Assembly (NCBI RefSeq): GCF_024139115.2
Contig: NC_085140.1
Span: forward strand, 333,805,953 to 333,869,952
Length of the DNA: 64,000 bases
Source of the DNA: Armigeres subalbatus
Lineage: Eukaryota; Arthropoda; Insecta; Diptera; Culicidae
Direction: 5' to 3'
In this document: positions 10,040 to 20,575 of the stretch, piece after piece
Numbering within the stretch: position 1 is the stretch's first letter
Layout: every line of letters begins with the position of its first letter
The notes under the pieces: generated by a model
The model's input: the letters and a program-made list of their open reading frames with translations, nothing else
Database searches by the model: none
What the model was told of the DNA's origin: nothing
Program-made: the position numbers and the translations under genes

Positions 10040-10814
10040 TTGTTTGAAGAAATATGTAATTTGGCCGAAGCACAATTGGCCGAAAATTTCATTTGGTCAG
10101 AAGGGACATACGGCCGAAAATGTCATTCAGCCGAACAGTTCCTTTGGCTGAAAAAGTCGGTTGGCTTATTTGGCCGAAATGGTCGTTTAGCCGGAAAGGT
10201 AACTTTGGCCGGAAATGCAATTTGGCCGACTGGTTGTTTGGCAGAAAAGACATTGTTACAATTCCGACTAAACTACTTTTTCTGCTCAACAACTTTTCTA
10301 GCCAAATTCCCTGTTTGGACGAATGTGCCCCTTCATGTGTATGTCGTTTTCGTGCCAAATGACATTTTTATCCAAATCAATAGCAACCTAATAAAAGTTT
10401 CGGGTAAATGGATTTCGGCTAGATGACTTTCGACATAATACCTTTCATACAGTGCTGAAACTGAAGTCGATTATATAGTATAAGTAAGCAAATGATTCTA
10501 CGATTGCATCACTACTATATGCGTTATGGTTCTCTTAATTCGTGTTCTTGAAAACTGACTGAAAAAAGCACGAGGTTTCCAAGATGGCCGATTTGTGACT
10601 TTGTTATATAACCACCTTAACGTGCTATCGCCCTTGTGGCATTTGAACAAATGACTATCCGCCAAATGACTTTGGCGAAAGGGAACGAAGGAAAGAGACG
10701 TTTGGGCGGAGGCAACATGGTCGAAAAGTGTTTGGCCGAATTTATCAATCGGCCGCAATCTATCTGGTCGAATTTGCCGCTTAGCCGAAATGGACATACC
10801 AATCAAAGAAACGT
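10040..10814 (+). repeat. degenerate GGCCGAA-type minisatellite, left block
   Basis: Many copies of short modules such as TTTGGCCGAAATGGTC and TTGGCCGAAAATTTC at about 12- or 24-bp spacing in 10040-10430, and again in 10640-10814. A less repetitive part (10440-10640) lies between. Open frames here have a periodic composition and are not called as genes. The same array continues after the RTE LINE at 14038. Confidence 0.8.
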
Positions 10815-11041
10815 ACATGCTGCCGAACCAGCGGGCTGCAGGGGCTATGTCCCTCCCCAGGCCATCTCCGAGTTGTGGTGCCTGTCTAGGATGTGGTGGT
10901 TTTTGACAGTGGGCCCTGTTAAACTTCTATAAAAAGCTGCATGTATTCGCTAGTAGGCTCCGCCAAAGCGACCGTGTGCCGCTCAAAGCGCACAAGCCCA
11001 AGTCCTGGTGTTAGGTGGGATGCTAAACAGCCCTGACACGA

Positions 11042-11264
11042 GGGTCCGCGACGTTAGGCATAAGTACGTTAGGCATAAGGACGTTTGGCATAAGTACGTT
11101 AGGCATAATGGACGTTTGGCATAACGGACGTTAGGCATAATGTACGTTAGGCATAATGGACGTTTGGCATAATTTTGCCTTCTTTATGTCATAGGCTGTT
11201 CTTTGGGTCATTTTATGCCTAACGTCCATTATGCCTAACGTACATTATGCCTAACGGGGTATAC
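11042..11264. repeat. GGCATAA minisatellite insertion with inverted second half
   Basis: About seven units of the type GACGTTAGGCATAAT/GACGTTTGGCATAAG (11048-11172) are followed after a short spacer by reverse-complement units (TTATGCCTAACGTCC, 11214-11256). The block is bounded by the 11-bp direct repeat CCCTGACACGA (11031-11041 and 11265-11275), so it looks like an insertion into the LINE's 5' UTR. Confidence 0.8.
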
Positions 11265-11299
11265 CCCTGACACGACGGCCCTCCTACGAGACAGGAGGT

Positions 11300-14037
11300 T
11301 TGCGCAGGCCCAATAAGCAGCCTTTAAAAACAACCATTACAAGCAACATAGAAGATAATGCGACTCGATACAATCTGCAACGACCTAGGCGACGAATAAA
11401 GGATCACGATTGGAAGCTTGGAACATGGAACTGCAAGTCGCTAGGTTTCGCAGGTTGCGACAGGCTGATCTACGATGAATTACATACCCGCAACTTCGAC
11501 GTCGTGGCGCTCCAGGAGATTTGCTGGACAGCACAGAAAGTGTGGAAAAGCGGGCATCGAGCGGCTACCTTCTACCAATGCTGTGTCACCACCAACGAGC
11601 TGGGAACCGGCTTCATAGTGCTGGGAAAGATGCGCCAACGCGTGATTGGGTGGCAGCCAATCAACGCAAGGATGTGCAAGCTGAGGATAAAAGGCCGATT
11701 CTTCAACTATAGCATCATCAACGTGCACATCCCACACGAAGGGAGACCCGACGACGAGAAAGAAGCGTTCTATGCACAGCTGGAGCAGACATACGGTGGG
11801 ATGTCAAAATCGTCATCGGTGACATGAACGCTCAGGTAGGAAGGGAGGATATGTATAGACCGGTCATTGGACCGAATAGTCTACATACCGTATCAAACGA
11901 CAACGGCCAACGATGCATAAACTTTGCAGCCTTTAGCGGAATGGTAGTCTGAGGCACTTTCTTCCCCCGCAATAATATCCACAAGGCCACATGTAAATCA
12001 CCTACTCAAGTAACGGAAAACCAAATCGACCACGTTCTAATCGAGCGTAAATTCTTCTCCGACATCACGAACGTACGCACTTACCGCAGTGCGAATATTG
12101 GATCCGACCACTACCTCGTAGCAGTATGTCTGCGCTCAAAACTCTCGACGGTGTACAACACGCGTCGGAGTCGTCCGCCGCGGCTAAACATTGGGCGGCT
12201 ACAAGACGGTAGACTAGTCCAAGACTACGCGCAGAAGCTGGAAGTGGCACTCCCAACGGAAGAGCAGCTAGGCGCAGTGTCTCTTGAAGATGGCTGGAGA
12301 GATATTCGATCATTAGCTGCACGCTGCACTAGGTACGGTGCCCCCGGATCAGAGAAAGGACTGGTATGACGGCGAATGTGAGCAGTTAGTTTAGGAGAAG
12401 AATGCAGCATGGGCGAGATTGCTGCAACACCGCACGAGGGCGAACGAAGCACGATACAAACGAACGCGGAACAGCCAAACTCGATTTTTTGGAGGAAAAA
12501 GCGCCGGCAGAAAAATCGAGACCGTGAAAAGACGGAGCAACTGTACCGCGCTAATAACGCACGAAAGTTCTATGAGAAGTTAAACCGTTCACGTAAGGGA
12601 CACGTGCCACAGCCCGATATGTGTAAGGCCATAAACGGGATTCTTCTTGTGGCTGACAACGGTGGTGGTATGGAAAGCACGCGCGCAGGACATGCAACTT
12701 CCGGCTCCGAATCTCCAGGAAATCCATGAGGAGATCGGCCGGCTGAAAAACAACAAAGCCCCTGGAGTTGACCAACTACCAGGAGAGCTGTTTAAACACG
12801 GTGGTGAAGCACTGGCTAAAGCGCTGCACTGGATAATTACCAAGGTTTGGGAGGATGAGGTTTTGCCGCTGTGTGTGTGCTGCGGTGTGTTCCATCTACA
12901 AAAGAGCGGTATGCTGGATAGTAGCAAATACCACGCAATCACATTGCTGAACGCCGCCTACAAGGTACTCTTTCAAATTTTATGCCGTCGACTAACACCA
13001 ATTGCAACAGGGTCCTTGGGGCAGTACCAGGCGGGATTTATGGGTGAACGCTCTACCACAGACCAGGTATTCGCCGTACGTCAGGTATTGCAGAAATGCC
13101 GCGAATACAACGTGCCCACAAATCATCTACTTCAAAGCCGTGTATGATACAATCGATCGGGACCAGCTATAGCAGCTAATGCACGAAAACGGATTACCGG
13201 ATAAACTGATACGGTTGATCAAGGCGACGACGGATCGGGTAATGTGCGTAGTTCGAGTTTCAGGGGCATTATAGAGCCCCTTCGAAACGCGCAGTTGGTT
13301 ACGGCAAGATGATGTTCTTTTGTGTCTGCTATTCAACATCGCTTTGGAGGGAGTAAGGATTGACACGAATGGTACGATTCGCACAAAGTCCTTCCAGTTA
13401 TTTGGTTTCGTCAACGACATAGATATCATTGCACGTAACTTTGAGATGATGGAGGAAGTCTACATCAGACTGAAAAGCGAAGCTACACGGATTGGACTAG
13501 TCATCAACACGTCGAAGACGAAGTACATGATAGGAAGAGGCTCAAGAGACGTCAATATGAGCCACCTACAACGAGTTTCTATAGGTGGTGACGAAATCGA
13601 CGTGGTTGAAGAATTCATGTACTTGGGCTCACTGGTGACCGTCGAAAACGATACCAGCAGAGAAATTCGGAGACGCATCATGGCAGGAAATCGTACGTAC
13701 TTTGGACTCCGCAAAACGCTCCGATCGCTGCCGTACCAAACTGACAATCTACAAAACGCTTATTAGACCGGTAGTTATTTACGGAAACGAGACCTGGATG
13801 ACGCTCGTGGAGGACCAACGCGCACTGGGAGTTTTCGAAAGGAAAGTGCTGCGTACCATTTATGGTGGGGTGCGATCCGACGGGAACAAGAAGGTGAGGT
13901 GGATCGATCAGATGGAGGACGATTTGCGGACCCTCCGCAGACTGCGTGATTGGCGAAGTGCAGCCTTGGACCGAGCTGTATGGAGAAAACTTTTATGCAC
14001 AGGCCACTCCGGCCTTAGTCTGGTAAAAAATAAGTAA
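11300..14037 (+). pseudogene. broken endonuclease-reverse transcriptase ORF of the RTE-type LINE
   Basis: The coding region is read in several frames. Endonuclease: WKLGTWNCKSL and VALQEICW at 11411-11526, GDMNAQVGRE at about 11818 in another frame, and IGSDHYL near 12100. RT: NNKAPGVDQLPGELFKHGG at 12748 onward, then QYQAGFMGERSTTDQVF near 13025, then the core at 13320-13766. The C-terminal part is at 13702-14037 (VIYGNETWM, RWIDQMEDDLRTLRRLRDW). At least five frame changes or stops occur. The catalytic FADD motif reads FVND near 13405, so the RT would be dead even if the frames were joined. It resembles insect proteins annotated as endonuclease-reverse transcriptase of RTE elements. Confidence 0.82.
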
Positions 14038-14490
14038 ACATGCGGCCGAAAATATCGTTCGACCAAACTGGTCATTAGGTCGAAAAAGTCGTTTGGATAA
14101 ATAGGAAACTTGACTGAAAGTACCGTTTGGCGTAATGTTTTTTTGACTTCTGTAGGTTATGACTAGGTTATTATTATTTTGTCTTTATTGAGGAGACTTG
14201 CAGCAGTCGGCTGGCTCGCTTCTGATCTGGCACAAAAGTTATTTGATCAAAAATGTAATTTAGCCAAACTGGTCGACATTTTTGCCCGGTGTTATGGTCA
14301 TTCGGCCAAATGGCATTTTCCGCAAATGGCCATTTCTTTCAAACGACCATTTCAGTCGAACGGCATATTCGGCCAAACCATTTTAGATTCAATAACCGTT
14401 TCGCCCGAACTTTCATTTCGGCTCAACAACTTCCGGCTTAACGCATAATTCGGCCAAATGGCTTTCCCCCGAAAGATTTTCGGCCAAATG
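14038..14490 (+). repeat. degenerate GGCCGAA-type minisatellite, right block
   Basis: Continuation of the array interrupted by the LINE. Modules such as GCGGCCGAAAATATCG, TTCGGCCAAATGGCATTTTC and TTTCGGCCAAATG recur, here partly in the opposite orientation (CGGCCAAATGG). Confidence 0.75.
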
Positions 14491-14673
14491 ACCCTTCCTT
14501 CTATTTAATAATTTTCCGTGGAATTGCAAAATGATTTCTTGTGGACAATAAATGGTTCTTGTGGACCAGAATGGTTTCAAAAAACCATTGATTTGGAAAA
14601 AATATTAGGACAACTTTCTTGACTATTTTCCAAGGATCTCATAAATGTGTAAAATGTATCCGCAGTACAAATT

Positions 14674-14917
14674 GTCGGGGTTCAGCCAAAACGCACCAAG
14701 TGCCAACGAAAAATTATCGATTTTTTAGCTCAAACTTTCGTTTAGCAGATTTAATTGATCGTAAACCGTATCGGATATCCCTCAACCCCATAACTGAGGA
14801 TATCCTTCTACAAATGTACGTTTAAATTGATATGAAATTATTTCCGTTGTCCTTTTACGAACAAAATATCACAAGTCAGTCGAAAAGCCGCTTGGTGCGG
14901 TTTGGCTGAACCCCGAC
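14674..14917. mobile_element. MITE with 27-bp TIRs (GTCGGGGTTCAGCCAAA)
   Basis: The left end GTCGGGGTTCAGCCAAAACG and the complement of the right end GTCGGGGTTCAGCCAAACCG match over about 27 bp with one mismatch. CAAAT occurs next to both ends (14668-14672 and 14918-14922) and may be the target duplication. It is 244 bp long and non-coding. Confidence 0.8.
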
Positions 14918-14922
14918 CAAAT

Positions 14923-16592
14923 AGCACGTGCTATCACAGCATTCTTCGCATCGTCACAATCCACCACGTGTCGGATGAATTTTCAAAAATATCAAAGTAG
15001 CTTTTATTTCTGGTGGTATGTTTTATATAGGCAACTATCTCGCGCTTATTTTTCGTTGCGACTAAAAATAAGCGGAGGAGTAGATTTTATTATGAGCGGT
15101 ACAATACTTAGTATACAAGAAAGGCAAAAGAATTCTCAATTATGTTCAAACATACATTTTCATTGACTCCTTCCTACACATGCAAAAAGTCCCAATCGTT
15201 CCGTGATTTCAGCAAAAAATATGTGAAATCGAACGATAAAACATCTGTTGAATAAGTACCTCCCCCCTCCCATCCGATCATCGTTAGCAAATTTTCCTGT
15301 TCAAGAGAACTTTGCCACACCGAAATTGAAAAGCCATGCTCGCAAGCCCCAACCAAGAATCAAGACGCACGCAAGCTTTCGGAAACCGACAATCCGAAGG
15401 AGAGGAGAAACATATTTTTCCAAACTTGACACAAAGTCATAAATGGAATAATCTGTTTGCGATAAATTTGTCCTCTCTTATTCCGGATCGCTCGGTGCAG
15501 CAGATGTTGACCGAACCGGTGAAAGAGGCAGTTGACCCTGTCGAGGGGGGAAAAACTTTTCCTGCAATCATCTGCTTCGCCCCCCCCCTTTCCAGTTTTA
15601 GGCTCTTCCTAAAGGAGTGCAATGGAACGAGAGAAAATTGAAAATGAACTGCCCCGACTTGCGTTGCTCTGTGAATAAGGAATGTGAATCCCTGCTAAAA
15701 GCCAATTCGTTATCCTCCTAATGCTGGAGGAATTTTTACCGCATCCTCCTTGTTCGAAAGTTAAGTCTCGATTCGAATTGATCCGGATATCTTTTTCTTG
15801 TTGGGTAAGCATTATGTTCCAATCGTTTTCGGGGATGTGCTGGGTTTGCATATGGAGCGAGTGGCAATCGAGCCGTGCGAAAAGGTGTATTTAACATGTA
15901 TGTCGGTAAATCTTTCTTGACTTTAGAATACCTTCGGGTTTCTTTGTTGGCCTAATGCGATGAACAATTGTCACTGGTGTGACTAGATGCTAAGTAAAGG
16001 AGTATGGAAATGAGTGTGAAAACATGGTTTTGTTGTTTGAGGATACACTAAGAGTGCATTAGTTTGATTGAAAAGTTTAAAACTAGTCATAAAAGGCCTA
16101 ATATAATATATAATATTGTAATGCAATGATAAATACTTTAACTTTTTTTGTTTTGCTCTTCCAATTAGAATATTATTTTATAAACAATAACAACAAATAC
16201 TAAACAATAACTCAAAATGGTCTCTTTATCATTTTGAAGCGATTTTTATTGCATATAGCTCACCTTACGTATCACTGGACGAAATCCTAATGATGTTGAT
16301 ATCATCCTCCTTTCTACACTAGTGACTTCTACTCGTTTTGATTCCTGCTAATGGTGTGGAAAATCCGATGACACGGGAAATATTTTGTGGTGCACGTGAA
16401 TTTTCCTATGATGAAGCTTGTATCACTTGTTATATTGATCTGAGGTTCTTTCAAAATAGTGAAGCATATGAATTAAAATTCGTATTAATTTATTCTTATT
16501 TTGATTTGTTTATATACTGATTTTAATCACATTCTTAAGTATCAAACTACTTAAAAGCTGTATTTGATCTGGTAAAGCATATTTATCACAGT
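14923..16592. other. intergenic, no gene recognised
   Basis: About 1.65 kb with only short open frames of no recognised type. Near 15111 an ACTTAGTATACAAGAAAGGC motif recurs in similar form at 33666, suggesting fragments of a common dispersed repeat. Confidence 0.5.
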
Positions 16593-17333
16593 TTAATATC
16601 TTCCCCATCCGAAAAATCCGGCAACGAGATCAAAGAAACCATCAACATCGAGTCCGTAGTTTCGTAGCTTCTGCAAAAATGCCTGGAGTTCCTTGGAGTT
16701 CTGCGAATAAATATTCGGGTGAATAACTTTAACAATAAGAACCATAATATGATTAACTTACATTGTGCAGTTCTTCAAATTTGTGGTAATCGAGGTTGCG
16801 CAGCTTCTCGAAGAATGCTTTGAACTCAGGGCTAGTCTTCAATTTCTCTTCAAATAGAGCTTCGAACTTATCCAGAGGCAAGAGGCCAACAGCTTCGTTG
16901 AAGAATCCATTCAATCCTCCGGCTTTGACTAAGATTACATAAAATTAATTAATTTATAAATTTAAACCACATTGAACAACTTACAGCTCATGATGGCTGG
17001 GTTTACATGATTTAGGCCCAGGAAATCGGCAACGGTGTTTAATGCATCGTACACGGCCAGATCAGCATCCTCCAGGTAGTTCAACACATCCTTGACCTCC
17101 GCCAGAGCGAAGACCTGATCCCAAACGGCGGAGAATTCCTCTCCCTGGAGGTATCCGAAGAACTCCTTGAACTCCTTGTCGGTGGTGAGGTACTTCAAGG
17201 CCACGCTGAGCAGTCCATCGACCGGGACCAGATCTAAGAACTCCTGGAAGTCGTCCTTCAGGGCACGGCTATCCGGGATGGCTGAGGCGGTAGCGAAAGC
17301 TACCAAAGCAGCAAGAACAAAGATGGTCTTCAT
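16593..17333 (-). CDS. G12-like secreted protein (insect allergen repeat family), gene 2, three exons
   Basis: Exons 17333-16985, 16928-16762 and 16700-16593. Introns of 56 bp (GTAAGT ... TTAG) and 61 bp (GTAAGT ... CGCAG) fall at the same positions and phases (1, then 0) as in genes 3 and 4. Product 207 aa. The signal peptide MKTIFVLAALVAFATASA probably cleaves after A18. The mature part is acidic, helical and apparently free of cysteine: DDFQEFLDLVPVDGLL, EEFSAVWDQVFALAEVKDVL, then GGLNGFFNEA, and a C-terminal AGFFGWGRY that is two residues longer than in genes 3/4. Start chosen because it begins the signal peptide and lies about 75 bp below a TATA box. Divergently paired with gene 3, 917 bp between start codons. 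By family (PF06757; AEG12/ANG12 of mosquitoes) a gut-lumen or microvillar lipid-binding protein; this is inference. Confidence 0.93.
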
Positions 17334-17403
17334 ATTTTGTAGATTGGATGCTTCGGTTATTCAATTGAAGAGCAACTGATGTTTAGATTTGGAGTGATCA
17401 AAT

Positions 17404-17413
17404 GCTTTTATAC
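17404..17413 (-). promoter_or_regulatory. TATA box of G12-like gene 2
   Basis: GTATAAAAGC on the minus strand, about 75 bp upstream of the ATG at 17333. No clear TCAGT initiator like those of genes 3 and 4 was found at the expected place. Confidence 0.7.
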
Positions 17414-17741
17414 TCTGTAGTGCATTCTGGTTGATGTGAATGTATCAAGTGGTTGAGTCGGACACTTGAAAACGTTTCATTAGTAACGCAATTGTGGTAA
17501 ATTTTCAAATTAAGTGCTTTTGATATATGTAGGCATTGTTTTCTAGTACAGCCAGGTTTCTTTAAGCGGTCGGAATCGATCAATCTCTCGATTAACCTTT
17601 CAGCTTTTCATAGCTTTTCAAACACCTGATTATTTATTAATTTTTGTGATTTTTTTTTCGTGGGTTAACTTATTGTTTTATTGACGCTATAAGTCTTAAT
17701 TGACAAAGACCAAACCGTGTAAAAAACAGGCTCCGTAGGCT

Positions 17742-17846
17742 CCGAGCAGCACAAGTCAGATGAAAATGGTTGCAGCAACTTGATTGTGATTGTATCAAGT
17801 CATATATGAGTAGCAGTAACCTATTGGGAATATGTGTGCTACTAGG
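17742..17846 (+). mobile_element. 105-bp MITE with GCAGCACA termini, copy 2
   Basis: Starts CCGAGCAGCACA and ends TGTGCTACTAGG. Same length and orientation as the element at 6034-6138, with internal divergence. It lies in the shared upstream region of the divergent G12 genes 2 and 3. Confidence 0.75.
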
Positions 17847-18130
17847 GGTGTATATTATAAGTATTATCATAGAATTTGTCTAGCCTTTAGACGCCGTGCT
17901 TTGCTAGTTATTTATAAATGACGAAGAAAAAGATTGAAGGTACTGATTCTTGTTGAATTGAAATCATATTTAATGTATAAGTTAAATATACACAAAATAT
18001 CGGCCAGGAATAGTGGACAAAACTTGTATTCTTATCAGTCGACAATTTTAATGGTTCTTGTAAGTAAAATCCACAGAAGCACTTTTACTGATAAACCTCA
18101 AGTACTTGCTGATGACAACAAATTCATTTT

Positions 18131-18151
18131 TGAGTACTAGGATTAACCATT
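18131..18151 (+). promoter_or_regulatory. conserved G12 promoter motif (gene 3 copy)
   Basis: TGAGTACTAGGATTAACCAT, about 30 bp upstream of the TATA box. The same motif occurs upstream of gene 4 (34900-34919). With two changes (TGAGTACCTGGATTAACCAT) it also occurs at 42591-42610, upstream of the G12 pseudogene. Confidence 0.5.
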
Positions 18152-18177
18152 CTACACGACTGATGTCTACAAATCGA

Positions 18178-18215
18178 GTATAAAGCTGGTGACGAAACTC
18201 ATTCCATCCATCAGT
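18178..18215 (+). promoter_or_regulatory. core promoter of G12-like gene 3: TATA plus initiator
   Basis: GTATAAAGC at 18178-18186 and the arthropod-type initiator TCAGT at 18211-18215, about 32 bp apart. The predicted 5' UTR is about 38 bp. Confidence 0.8.
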
Positions 18216-18250
18216 ATCATTCCAGCTGAACAGGGACCAATCTATCAACA

Positions 18251-18985
18251 ATGAAAACCATCTTCGTTCTTGCTGCTTTGGTGGCTATTGCTACCGCATC
18301 AGCCATCCCGGATAGCCGTGCCCTGAAGGACGATTTCCAGGAGTTCTTAGATTTGGTCCCAGTCGATGGACTGCTCGGTGTGGCCCTGAAGTACCTCACC
18401 ACCGACAAGGAGTTCAAGGAGTTCTTCGGATACCTCCAGGGAGAGGAATTCTCCGCCGTTTGGGATCAGGTCTTCGCTCTGGCGGAGGTCAAGGATGTGT
18501 TGAACTACCTGGAGGATGCTGATCTGGCCGTGTACGATGCATTGAACACCGTTGCCGATTTCCTTGGACTGCATCATGTTAGCCCTGCTGTCATGAGCTG
18601 TGAGTAATATCAAAAAGTTTTTGATTAGTCAGTTCGTCAATTTGAATAATTTCCAGTGAAAGCCGGAGGACTGAATGGATTCTTCAACGAAGCTGTCGCT
18701 CTGTTGCCGTTGGAAAAATTCGAAGCTTTGTTCGAAGAAAAATTGAAGACCAGCCCCGAGTTCAAGGCATTCTTCGAAAAGCTGCGCAAACTCGATTACC
18801 TTAAGTTCGTAGAATTGCATGATGTGAGTAGGCAATGAATTGATTACTAGAATGGAAGTGTCTTGATTGAATTGTTATTTCAGAACTCCAAGGAACTTCA
18901 GGCGTTCCTGCAGAAACTGCGCAACTATGGGCTCGATGTTGATGGTTTCTTCGATCTAGTTGCTGGATTCTTCGGCTGGGAATAA
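18251..18985 (+). CDS. G12-like secreted protein (insect allergen repeat family), gene 3, three exons
   Basis: Exons 18251-18599, 18657-18823 and 18884-18985. Introns of 57 bp (GTGAGT ... TTCCAG) and 60 bp (GTGAGT ... TTTCAG). Product 205 aa. Signal peptide of 18 residues, cleavage likely between TASA and IPDSR. The mature domain covers the single PF06757-type repeat: DDFQEFLDLVPVDGLLGVAL, YLQGEEFSAVWDQVFALA, EKFEALFEEKLKTSPEFKAF, and FLQKLRNYGLDVDGFFDLVA to the final FFGWE. Differs from gene 4 by only two residues in exon 2 (RKLDYLKF here, RSLDYHKF there). AATAAA at 19177-19182 probably ends the transcript. Function by family: blood-meal-related midgut protein with a lipid-binding cavity; AEG12-like activity is not shown by sequence alone. 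Confidence 0.94.
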
Positions 18986-19176
18986 TTCGTTGAAATGCTA
19001 ATCTTCATGCGTCAAACTAAAAATCTAAATTTTAAAACGACTATCGCGTACATAGTCGTTTAGTGGCGCTGCATTCAAGTTTAACTATGGAAACAAACAT
19101 TACAAAGCTAAAGATGTTACGATGACAGCAGTCTAGTGTCGAGTGTGTACAAACCCAATAAGTTCGTCAAGTCCAT

Positions 19177-19182
19177 AATAAA
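19177..19182 (+). terminator. polyadenylation signal of G12-like gene 3
   Basis: AATAAA within CATAATAAAATTAATAAG, 192 bp after the stop. The same context follows gene 4 at 36001-36006. Confidence 0.65.
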
Positions 19183-19344
19183 ATTAATAAGAAAAATAAC
19201 ATTAATAACTTTGATTGAATGTCTTTTTTTTCGAACATACCCTTTTGACGTCTAGGTATTTATTTCATAAATGTCCTCCTCACTCTCTTTAGAGTTTAGA
19301 TACACGTTGAATGGCGTTCTACAAAAAATCATCAATTACCGTGG

Positions 19345-20308
19345 ACCCCCGATAATTTGAACGGTACCTCATTCAAATTAACGGGGTTCATTTTTCATTT
19401 GAACTTCTGGTTACACAGGGGAACAAAATTTAACCTTTTGCGGGTCCTCAGAACCAATTGATGTGTCTTCAGTAGATTTTGGCTCGCTGAATCCGAATCT
19501 GTCCTCAGATATGCTCTAACACGTCCAAATTTTGAGATATAGCTAGATGAATACCGCTAGTACGAAGAAATTGGCATTTTTCGAAAGACTGGCATGTAGT
19601 TTATAAACATAATTTTAGGTCAATCAATACCCGAAACGGTATAAGCACATATGATCTAATGAATTTTCATCAGATTTGCACGTTGCAATTGTTTTCTATT
19701 CGGTATTCCTTAAAATTAAGTTCAGTGAATTCAATTTTAAAATATTCCATGCAAGTCCATTTCAAAAACTTGCATGCAAACGCCATCACCACCAGTTTGA
19801 AGCCACCAAAAATTCAACAACATGCGGCCAGAGGAACTGGGATATGAAAATGTTGTATGGAGTATAGATACTAGTCAGTTTGTAAATATATGTTTCATTC
19901 AACTTTTAATAAAATATCCAATTTTTTTTTCATTCTATGTTGAGTTCTCCTCCTTTTTTTCGATCGATCAACTTCTAATAACCACACGTAATCTGTTATC
20001 ATGTTCCAGGTTCAGTTAATAAATGTTACAAGATTTAACAGAATCAAAAATCGACAACATGCTTAATTTGTATTGACTGTAAAGGTAAGATCCATTCGAT
20101 TAAAATGATTCAAAGCAGTGTTGACATCATCGTCAAGTATTCTAGTAACAACCCGTGACCCAAGTTATTAATTTAGATCACTTTGAAAAAGTGGCTTTTG
20201 ACCGTCTTTCTGAAGATTGGTCCTACTGTGCGTACGGCTGTACCAGCTTTGTCTTTTCCTACCTGCTCAATTCGCGTTGAAGTAAACGGAAGAGAAATGA
20301 ACGCGAAC
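19345..20308. other. intergenic, no gene recognised
   Basis: AT-rich with short open frames only. The ACCCCCGATAATTTGAACGG segment near 19344 followed by TTCAAATTAACGGGGTT (19374) looks like a TIR fragment of a DNA transposon, but a full element could not be bounded. Confidence 0.4.
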
Positions 20309-20575
20309 GTTGTACCACAGACAAACAGACATAACACATTGAACATTTACTCGTCAAGTTCATCGTCCTACAAACACTAGCTACATCTGTTGATTCCACT
20401 AAGTTGGGAAAACCGCGAACCAGGTGGCGGTAGTGAGCAAACGTCAAACTCGAGCGAATCCGATGCGCGCGCCACGAGTGATCGATTGGCCAACTAATGA
20501 TTATTTAAATTGGCCAGTAAATCAGTGAACGATGAAAATTTCACAAGTGTTATGTATGTTTGTCTGTGGTTGTAC
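20309..20575. mobile_element. MITE with ACCACAGACAAACAGACATA termini
   Basis: Arms 20309-20337 and 20547-20575 are inverted repeats of 29 bp with a few mismatches (GTTGTACCACAGACAAACAG on the left). A related segment lies at 41691-41767, where CACAGACAAAGAGACGTAAC is followed by an AAACACTAGCGGCATCTGTTG block like the one at 20373-20393. Confidence 0.7.

Larger units (their letters stand above)
10828..14037 (+). mobile_element. RTE-type LINE, nearly full length, inactivated
   Basis: A 3.2-kb non-LTR retrotransposon inserted in the GCCGAA-type minisatellite. An imperfect 13-bp duplication, ACATGC(T/G)GCCGAA, flanks it at 10815-10827 and 14038-14050. A 5' UTR of about 470 bp is followed by a single endonuclease-RT reading frame without an upstream zinc-knuckle ORF. 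The 3' end GGCCTTAGTCTGGTAAA runs into a TAA-rich tail. This fits the RTE clade. A related truncated copy lies at 29966-31665 (-) and a fragment at 45963-46790. The 5' UTR carries a 223-bp insertion (11042-11264). Confidence 0.8.

Noticed and set aside
18217..18835. Antisense open frames over G12 exons (also at 35011-35629 and 17167-17379)
   Set aside because: Shadows of the real coding strand created by codon bias; they follow the exons exactly and repeat at each copy.
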